From the NCBI GenBank assembly GCA_003152975.1, contig PMBP01000252.1, forward strand, positions 1-10,264: a DNA stretch of 10,264 nucleotides. The letters are read 5' to 3'. This document shows positions 1 to 9,100 of this stretch, one piece after another. Position 1 is the stretch's first letter; each line of letters starts with the position of its first letter. The notes beneath the pieces were generated by a model. That model ran no database searches. It was not told the DNA's origin and saw only the letters and a program-made list of their open reading frames with translations. Origin of the DNA: Phycisphaerales bacterium (GTDB lineage: Bacteria > Planctomycetota > Phycisphaerae > Sedimentisphaerales > Anaerohalosphaeraceae). A program made the translations under genes and the position numbers.

Positions 1-138
1 CTTGAGCTTTTATAGCGGTGTAGTATTATGATCCAATCATTTTTGCACCGTACGCGATGACAACCGCCGCGGCGATTGTAATCTCTGCAACATACTGCCA
101 TCCGGCCGCCCGGTCTGGAGTTCAACCGGTCCCTGCGT
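1..138. other. Intergenic region 3' of the giant gene
   Basis: No coding sequence is recognisable on either strand. It contains the GC-rich hairpin at 60..79 and, nearer the edge, an AT-rich short dyad ATGAT-CCA-ATCAT (28..40) followed by five T on the plus strand. The latter would be a weak terminator for a plus-strand transcript, but no plus-strand gene precedes it. Confidence 0.6.
60..79 (-). terminator. GC-rich hairpin downstream of the giant gene (possible terminator, no U-tract)
   Basis: ACAATCGCCG/CGGCGGTTGT on the minus strand, 60 nt past the TAG stop. The dyad has one imperfect pair, which is a G:U wobble in the minus-strand transcript but a C:A mismatch in the plus-strand one, so it is better formed in RNA from the giant gene. 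No U-run follows, so it is not a canonical intrinsic terminator; it could be a 3' stabilising or Rho-assisted end. Confidence 0.4.
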
Positions 139-3100
139 CTATTGAATCTTATCCAGCCAGTGTTCAACGAAAACGGTCAGGTCCTTGATGTCGCAACGGC
201 CATCGCGGGTGATGTCGGCGCCCCCGCACCAGTGCGGGGGTCGGCAATTGATCTTCCTGAAACCCGCTGACAGCGCGGCAAAGTCCTGCAGATCAACCGA
301 GCGGTCGGCGACGATATCCCAGGGGGTCGTTGTCCGGAGCCATTCGACGGAAGCTGAACCAACGCCCGTGTCCCCCTTGGTGTCCTGGACATTGTCGAGG
401 CGAACCTGGAGCCGGTAGGTCCCGGGGGTCGAGGTCAGGGACGACAGGTTGCTGATCCGATAAACCCGTTCGGTCAGACGGAGAATCGGCAACGGTTGCT
501 GGATCAGGTTGGGGCCGTCGTCGCGGGTCAGGGCCAGATCGTGCCAGTCGAAGCTAGCCGGATTGATCGGGCGGTTGAATGTGACCTCGACGAAATTGAC
601 GGGGTCGGCCGTAAGCGTGAACCGTTCGATCAACAACGGATTGTCGATTGCCGTGTAAGTAACCGTGTATGTGACGGGGCCGGGAGCGGCGGCATGGTCG
701 AACAGGTGCAGGAGTTTTTCGCGATAGGGGTCCTGGCCCTGCTTGCGGACCATGCGGTTCGTGGTCCAGGCGTTGTCGGTCAGGCGAATGACCTTGCCGT
801 CGGAGCGGGTCACCTGGGCCAGGGCCAATGAGCCATCGGCGGGATCGGGGATGGGGAGGTAATTGTATCCGGCGGCAAAGTTGGCGGTGACATGCGTGGT
901 AAGATTGATCGCCGTGATGGGATCCCCGACAAGGGCACCGACCACCGCCGTAACCGGAGTGGTTGTGCCGTCACTGAGGTACAGAATGTCCGGCAGGTCT
1001 TCGGCGTCGGTCTGGTCGTTGACGAGGAAGTCAAAGATGCCGTCGTCGGCGGGGACATCGGCGCGGACGGCGTGGATCAGTTCGTGAATCTCGACCCCGT
1101 CGATCAGCGACAGCCGCGGGTCGCCGAGGCCGTCGAGGTGGACATAGGAGGCCTTGTAGTCGGTGAACTCGCCCTTCAATGTCGAGGTCATCAGCCATCG
1201 CGCCACGACGGAGGCGCCGGGATTGATGTCGCCCAGATACACAGTCAGAGAGGGCGTGACGGATTCGGTGCCGACCTGGCTGCCGACGATCGCGAAGTCA
1301 ATGAGCAGGCCCTTTTCGTTGTCGATGATCTTCGGCTGGGCGCTGGTCATGCAGACGCGGTAGGCGGCGCCATGACCTTGGTTTGTCATCATCAGGCCCA
1401 ACGAGAACGGCTCAGCGGGTTCGATTTCCTCGGTAAACGGATCGTCGCTATAGACGGTCTTCTGGTGGAAATACTTGACGACCAGCGAGGCGTCGGGCCG
1501 GACGAGGATGTCATCGGGATAGAGCGGCATGGTGACGGGCAGGCCGTCCTGCGTATAGGAGAAACGCCCGCCGACATAGTACACCGTGTCGGTCAGCGGA
1601 GCGGCGTCGGAGGTGGGGACGATGATCCAGGTGGCGCGGACCTTGGCACCGGCGGGGATGAGGCCGTGGCCGGAGATGTCGCTGAGGCCTTCAAGCTCGG
1701 GCGGCAGGACGACAAAGAGATTGTTGGCGTCGTTGCCGTTGGCATCCTTGATCTGCAGCAGGACATTGAGATTGTCCATTGCCGCGCCGCCGTTGTTGAT
1801 CTCCAGGGAGGCCTCGAACGCGGCGCGGGTCATGACGGCTTCCTGACGGATCTGGATCTTGACCTTGGCACAGACGCCGGTGGCCTGATCGCCGAGGGCC
1901 TGCTTGAGGTCGCCGGCGCCGGCCGTGACGGCCTCGTAGAGATCGCCGAAGCCCTCATCGATGCAGGCCTGGGCGGCGTTGGCCGCGGAGTTGAGGCGGC
2001 TGCCGAGGCGATCACCGGCGATGAAGTCGGTGCTCCAGCCCGCGGGAACATCTGCGACCGAGTAGATGCCGGTGTTGACATAATCGAGGGTACGGTTCCA
2101 GCGGGCCAGGAACTTGTCCACCGCATCGATGCTGATCTCCGCAGGCAGAGGAGCCAGCGCCGAGTTGGTGAGGGTCTCCCACTCGGTATTGGAAATGCGG
2201 CCGCCGTCTTGGCTTTCGGGGGCGATGGCCCCGGCGAAGCGGTCCATCCAGGCAAACAACTGTTCGTGCCCGGAGGCCAGCGGCGCAGCCCAGACGCGAT
2301 CGCCAAAGATGGCTGTAACGGCCCGATCCTGATCGCTGAGGCGACGGCTCAGTTCAAGCATTCGATTCAAGGCCATATCGGTCGGAGAGCCCGAGGGCGG
2401 CGGCGGAAGGGCGCTTGCCGCTACCTCGCCCTCATCTTCATCCTCGCCAAACCAGTCGTCGATCCAACTGCTGTCGTCTTCCTCTTTCTCTTCTTCGGGC
2501 AGGTCGATCCCGAGACAGTGTTTCAGCGCGGTGCGGCCGATATCCTTGAGGGAGGACTTGAGCTGGTCCTCTTCGGGGCCGGAGCATCCTTTGCGGATCG
2601 CCTTGATCGCGTCGTAGGCAGCCTTGAGGCAGTCATAATCCAGGATGCCCAGATAGGTGCATCGGCGGATGGCCGTGCCGGCGTCAAATCCGTTTTTGGC
2701 GGCACATTTGATCTTGTTGAGGACGGGAACATTGTCCCAGATACCCGCAAGAACGGCCTTGGCGACATTGAAGGAACACTGATCGCAGGGGATGCCCAGT
2801 TCGGTGCTCGGCGGCACGGAGATATCGGGTCCGCCGGCGAAGAAATTGGTGATCTTGTCGTAGATCGCTTGGAGAGAACCTCCGCCACCGCCGCCACCGT
2901 GATCCTTAAAGAGATAGTCGGCCAGCCCACCCCAGAAATCGTCTTTCGGATCTTCCGGCGGCGGGGAGTTGGGGAAGAACTTGTTGGGCTTATTGTCGGG
3001 GCATTCGCGCTGGTACTCGAAGCGGACGGGGACAAACTTGAGGCGATTGTCCGGGCCGCAGATCAGCGTGTAATAGACGCCGGCGACAGTCACTTCTTTG

Positions 3101-6100
3101 CAGGGCTCGTCGTCCGCAGGCGGCGGAGGCATGGTCGAATCCATGTCCGCTTTGGCCAGAAGCTCGCTGACCGGCCGCACGGGTCGCGGCGGAGGCGGCG
3201 TAGCGCCCTTGCGCTGGACCAGGACGGGCACGACGATAGAGCTTTGCGCGGGAACCGAGCCGATCTCATCGACCAGCGGCGTGAAGGTGTAGCGGGAGTT
3301 GTCCCCGAAGCTGAACCACGCGTCATTGGCAGCGATCAGGCCGTGGTTGGTGATGGTGTAGTCCACCTGCATCGAGTCGCCGACCTTGTCGAGATCGAAG
3401 ACGGCCGGCTCGATGGTGACAACGGGAACCGGCACATGGGTTTCGAAGGTCGTTTCGAGGATGAATTCGTAGTGATCCTCGATCTGCGTTGGCACGACGC
3501 TCCAGGTGTAGGTGACCAGTTGTCGCGGCAGGAAGGCGGCGAGGATCTTTTCGCGGCCGGGCGTGATGGCGACATTGGCGACAAAGTCACCGTGTTTTTC
3601 GGCCCGGACGGAGATCTGATAGTAGGATTCGGGCAGGTTGGTCACCAACCATTCACCCGCGGCGTCGGTTGTGCCCGAGGCGACGACTTGCCGCGAGAAG
3701 ACATCCTTGACGACGACGGCGGCACCGGCGACGCGCGGGGCACCGGCGGCGTAGAAGGTGAACTCGTCTTCGGCCCGGATGAGCAGATCGCCGACGGCGT
3801 CGGAGACGGCGGTGAACTCAAAGGGAACCGTCGCTCCGGCGGTGGTGCTGGCGGCGACGAAGGTGCCGGTGTAGGGTCCCAGCGGCAGATTGGACGCGGG
3901 AGTCAGCGACAGCCAGACCTCGGCGGAAGCCCCGGGGGCCAGCGGCTCGATGGTCGCTTCGGAGGCAAGGGCCAGCCAGGAGACCTGCGGCAGGCGGACA
4001 TTGAGCGCGTCGGTCACGAACGAGCCTTCGTTAAAGACCGACAGCTTGACCAGCGTCTGTTGTCCGCGGACCATTGGCGAAGTGAGCGTGGCGGGATAGG
4101 CCTTGATGCTGGGGATCAACGCACGAATGTCCATCGCCAGCGTGGCCGCGGCCGAAGCTCCGAGCGGATGGCTGACGACAATCTGCGGCTCGGCGTGGGC
4201 AATCGTGTCGTCGTTGGCACGGAAGGTATAGGCCAGCGTCGCAACTTCCAGTGGCTGCAGCATTTGCGGTGCGGTGATCTGCAACGACCAGTTCTGCGGA
4301 AGATCGCGGACTTCGGTTTGAAGTCCGGTAACGACGGTGTCGGTCAGATTGTAGAGCTTGATTGTACCTGCAAGATCAGAAAGCGGTGCGACGGTCTGAG
4401 CGAAGCGTTTTTCGCCCCACTGGAATCCGACGAGCGTGAATTGATCGTCGGGTACAGTCTTGGCGGTTGCGGGATGTTCACCGAACAGGCTGAACACGCC
4501 CGCCTCGGTCGCCAGCGGCGTAAAGAGATATTCAAAGCGACCCTTCGAGTCGCTGCGGACGGCAAAGGTTCGGCTGCTACCCTTGACTTCCAGGCGAATG
4601 TTCGCGGGGACATTGGCGGCATCGGTTCCGTTGAGCCATTGCGTGCGTCCGTGAATGGCGATGGGCGTACCGGACTTGGCTTCGGTGAAGTCGGTCGAAA
4701 CGGAAACCGTGTAGGCGGTCTGCACAGCGAGCGAATAGGTTTCGCTGTGGGAACCGACGGCATTGGCGGCCTTGACGGTGATGGCATACGGACTGTTGAC
4801 TGCATCGGGGTTGGTCCATGCGATCGCGCCCGTTGCGGTGTCGATGGTCATGCCCTTCGGGGCCGAGACCAGCGACCACGAAACCGGCGCGGTACCCTGC
4901 GTAAGACTGGGCGCAAGCCCGTAGGGGATCAGCTCGACAACGGAAGCGTCGCCGATGGCGGCGATCCGCGGAGGAAGGAGAACGGCAAGCTGCCAGGTTT
5001 CGTCGTCACTGCCAGCGGCATTGGCGGCGCGGATGGTGATCGAATGCGGGCTGCCGACCTCGGACACCGGGGTCCAAGTGACCACGCCATTGTCTTGAAT
5101 GACCATGCCCGCAGGGCCGGAGACCAGCGACCAGGTGACGGGGGCCGTTCCGTCGGTGAGCGTGGGCCGTTTGCTGATATAGGTGCCGCCCTGAACGGCG
5201 GAGGCATCGGTCATCTCGGCAATGACGGGGGTACGGACCACGGTCAGGTTGAAACTTTGCTGGGCCGATCCCCATGCGTTGGTGGCGGCGATGGTGACAT
5301 GATGCGGATTGCCGAACGAGGTCGTACCCGGCCAGGAGACCACGCCGGTAATGGGATTGACCCTCATTCCGGCGGGACCTTCGACCAGAGACCAGGTGAT
5401 CGGCGTGGTACCTTTGACCAGTTGTGGCTTGAGGCTGGTGTAGGTCTGGCCTTCAATGACCGAGGCGTCGGCAAGGGATGCGATCGCGGGCAGGATTCGG
5501 ACCGTGATATGCCAGGTGATCTCGTGCGATCCGCCGAGGTTGGCGGCGCGGGCAGTGACGGTGTGCGGACCGGCAATGGCTGGCACCACTGGCCAGGAAA
5601 CCAGGCCGGACGCGTATATGGTCATTCCCGCCGGGGCCTGGGTGAGAGACCACTGGACGGGCAGGGTTCCCTGCTTGAGGTTCAGTTGTGCCGAATAGGC
5701 CGTTGATTCGATAATCGTTGCATCTTCAATCGCGGTGATGATCGGCGCGCGGATGACAGCCAGATGCCAGATCTTACGGTCCTGGCCGTAGTCGTTGGTT
5801 GCGATTGTCGTAATCGTGTAAGGGCTACCATTGGCCAAGGGATTGGCCCACGAGACGACGCCGGTTGACGGATTGATCTGCATTCCGGCCGGGGTCCCGG
5901 AGAGCGACCAGGTCACCGGGTTTGTGCCTTTGGCAAGCTGCGGGACCGGCGATGTGTATGCGGAACCCTCGGCATTCTGCGGATCGGCGATCGATTGAAT
6001 CGCCGGCGGGCTCAGGACTGTTAGCGCGAACTGAGCGGTCGTATTGCCGATGGTATTAGCAGCGCGGATGCGAACCGTGTACGGCGCCAAGGACGGCTGG

Positions 6101-9100
6101 GCCTGTGACCAGGTCACCACACCGGTCGCCGGATCGATCTGCATTCCAGAGGGACCCGTATCCAGCGAGAATGAAATAGGCAGAGTGCCTTCCGTTAGGA
6201 TCGGAGCGGCGCCGGTAAAGGCGGCAAACTCCATGACGGAGGCATTGTTCATCGCGCCGAGAACCGGTGGGGCGAGGACATCCAGCACCCAAGATTCATC
6301 GTCCGAACCGGCGAGATTGGACGCGCGGATGGTGATCGTGTGAGGACCGGGGATCGGGGTGCCGACCCATAACACAATACCGCTGGTAGGTCTGATCGAC
6401 ATGCCGGTCGGCCCGGACACCAGTGTCCAGGTCACGGGCAAAGTGCCGTCGGCAAGCGAGGGTGTCGGCCCGAAGTAAACACGACCTTTTGTCACTGAAG
6501 CGTCCGGAATCTCGGCGATCACCGGCGCGCGGACCACATGCAGCGTCCAGGTAACCGGATCGTTGCCCCAGGTGTTGACCGCGCGGATCGTGATGCGATG
6601 GGGCGTTCCCACAGAGGTGGTGTTGGTCCAGGAAATAACACCGGTCTGGGGGTTTATGGTCATTCCAGAGGGAGATTCAGTAAGTTGATAAGTGACCGGC
6701 TGCGTGCCCTTGGTCAGGACGGGAATCGGGCCCGTGTAGGGTTGATCCTCGACGATTTCCTGATTGGCGATGGATGCCAGTTTCGGCGTGACATGGACGG
6801 TGACCTGCCAACTTTCGGTATCGGAACCGGCGGCATTGGTCGCCTGGAGCGTTACCGTTTGCGGGCCTTCGAGGGCGGGAATACTTAACCAGCTTACACG
6901 GCCGGTCGATGGGTCGACGGTCATGCCGGCCGGGTGGACGGGCAGGGACCATGCGACCGGCAAAGTACCTTGCAGCAAGACGGGCAAAGGAGCGGTGTAC
7001 GAAGAGCCGTCCAAGACTTCGGAATCGGCGATCTCGGCGATCACCGGCGGCCGAATAATGCTGAGGCTGAAGCTCTTACTGTCGATGCCCCAGGTGTTTT
7101 CCGCGACGACGATCACCAGGAACGGACTGCCGTCGGCAACGGGACTGGTCCAGGAGATGATTCCGGTTGCCGAGGAGATGGTCATGCCGGCGGGAGCGGT
7201 AGCCAGCGACCAGTGGATCGGGGATGTGCCTTTGACCAGGGCTGGCGTGGTACGGGAGTATGGCTGGCCCTCGTTGGACGACTGATCGGACATCGGCTGC
7301 ATCAGCGGGGCACTGAGGACCGAGAGCAACCACGATTCCTCATCGGATCCGGCGGCATTGGTCGCGCGGACAATGATTTCGTAGGCGGTGAACGAAGGAA
7401 CGGGCGTCGGCCACCGGACCTGTCCGGTGGATTCATCGAGGGTCATACCGGCCGGACCGCGAACGATCGTCCAGGAAATCGGAGCGGTGCCCTTGATGAG
7501 CGTGGGGACCGGGCCAAGATAAGTCTGGGTTTCGAGGACAGTGCCATCGGGGATATCCTGGATCTGCGGGATGGCCCGGACTTGAAGCGTAAAGCTATCG
7601 TCGTCCGTGCCGACAGCGTTGGTCGCGCGGAGGGTCACTTCGTGCGTTCCCACAGTCGGTACCGGCCAGGAGAGGGCGCCGGTTTTGGTATCGATGGTCA
7701 TACCGGCCGGAGCGGAAACCAGCGACCAGGTGATCGGCTGGGCATTGGGATTGACGGACGGGGCCAAGGTCCAAGGCTTGTCTTCGGGAATCGTCTGGTT
7801 GGGGATGTCCGTAATCTGCGGCGGGACGATGATGTTGACGACGATGGAGGCGTGGGTGGTTTGGCCGGAGCCGTATCCCAACTGCAGATTGATGATATGC
7901 TGGCCGGGTGAGAGCGTGGAAGTGTCGAGGTTCGACGAGGTCCCCAGCACGCCGTCGAGATTACTGGACCAGGTAAAGTAGTACGGCGGTTGAGCGTAGC
8001 CGACGATCTCGGAGGTAAAGCTGATCGGGCTGCCCTGCGCGAAGTACGAATACGATTGCGGCGTCAGGATGCGGACGGCGAATTCGGTGGTCAACAGAAC
8101 GGTCAGGCCGTCATAGTCAACGCCGTTGTAGATTTGGCCTGTAGCGGAAACGAGACGGTCGCGGAGGGCAATGCCGCTATACGCTTGTGAATACTGACTG
8201 GGCCAGATTTGTTCGGCAAGGAGCGCACCGTCAATGCCGCTGATCTTGGCCAGTCGTCGGTGGCCGATCGTTCCGTCGGACATACTGCCGACGACGAGGA
8301 AATCGTGTCCGTCGATGGTGATGGTGTCGGTGCAGCTTTCGCTACGGCCGGGAGCGCTCTCGTAGGTCCGGGTCCAGAGCCGCTGGCCGACGCCGCCGAC
8401 GCCATCGCGGGCGTACTTGATCATCAGCCAGTCGTAGTTGGCCATGGTGGAGTTATCCGACCCCTTGTTCATGTAGCCGACCACCAAGGCATTGTCCTGA
8501 TCATCAAAGGTCACCCCACGGGCATAATCGGCCAAATTGGATGGGCCGTTGTAGGTGTCCTGCCAGATCAGGGTACCGCTGGCGCCGTTGTACTTTCGGA
8601 CATGCCAGTCCAGGTTCTTGGTGAGGGAGCCGTCATAGCCGGATACGCCTCGGTACCCAACAACGACGACATTGCCCTGCGAATCGACGCCGAGCCCCAG
8701 TGCCTGATCCGGAAGGTAATAATAGTTGACAAAATTGGCATAGACCGGTCCCCAGAGAATATTACCGCCGGGTCCGTACTTGAAAGTCACCCACTGATGT
8801 TCGGCGCCGCCCCAGGCACTAAAAGAGCTTCCGGTAACGAAGATATTGTCATTGCCATCGACGGCTACGCCATAGGCGGCCTGCCAGGCGCTGTTGCCGC
8901 TTTCCGTCCAGATTTTTTCCCAGAGCAGCGTCTGGCCGTCGGGAGTATATTTCTGGACCCAAAATGCCGTGTGATAGGAACCCGCTGTGTAGTTGAATAT
9001 GCCGGATTTGGAGCCGACGACAATGACATTGTCGTGGCTATCGACGGCGACATCCTGGAAGGAGTCGTTGAATTCCTCTTTGCCGGAACCGGGCGGGGAA

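Noticed and set aside
28..44. Small dyad ATGAT-CCA-ATCAT followed by five T on the plus strand as an intrinsic terminator
   Set aside because: The stem is only 5 bp and AT-rich, and no plus-strand gene precedes it in the window.
2500..3117. CxxC and clustered cysteines as a zinc finger or redox centre
   Set aside because: The protein is exported and the cysteines are widely spaced and even in number; disulfides are the simpler reading. No thioredoxin-like context surrounds the single CxxC.
139..3117. Polymorphic-toxin or glycoside-hydrolase domain at the C-terminal end
   Set aside because: The extreme C-terminus is a dockerin preceded by an Ig-like domain; no toxin or hydrolase catalytic motif was recognised, and no immunity gene follows.
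892..5706. Very long plus-strand ORF (1604 codons) opposite the giant gene, plus smaller ones at 6934..7911, 8209..9234 and 9310..9720
   Set aside because: All are in exact codon register with the minus-strand gene; the translation is low-complexity Gly/Asp/Arg-rich with no domain; openness follows from avoidance of TTA/CTA/TCA in the sense gene.
4714..7821. Regular ~260-bp periodicity as a CRISPR or DNA-level tandem repeat
   Set aside because: The periodicity is at protein-domain level in one frame; DNA copies are diverged and there are no short identical repeats with unique spacers.
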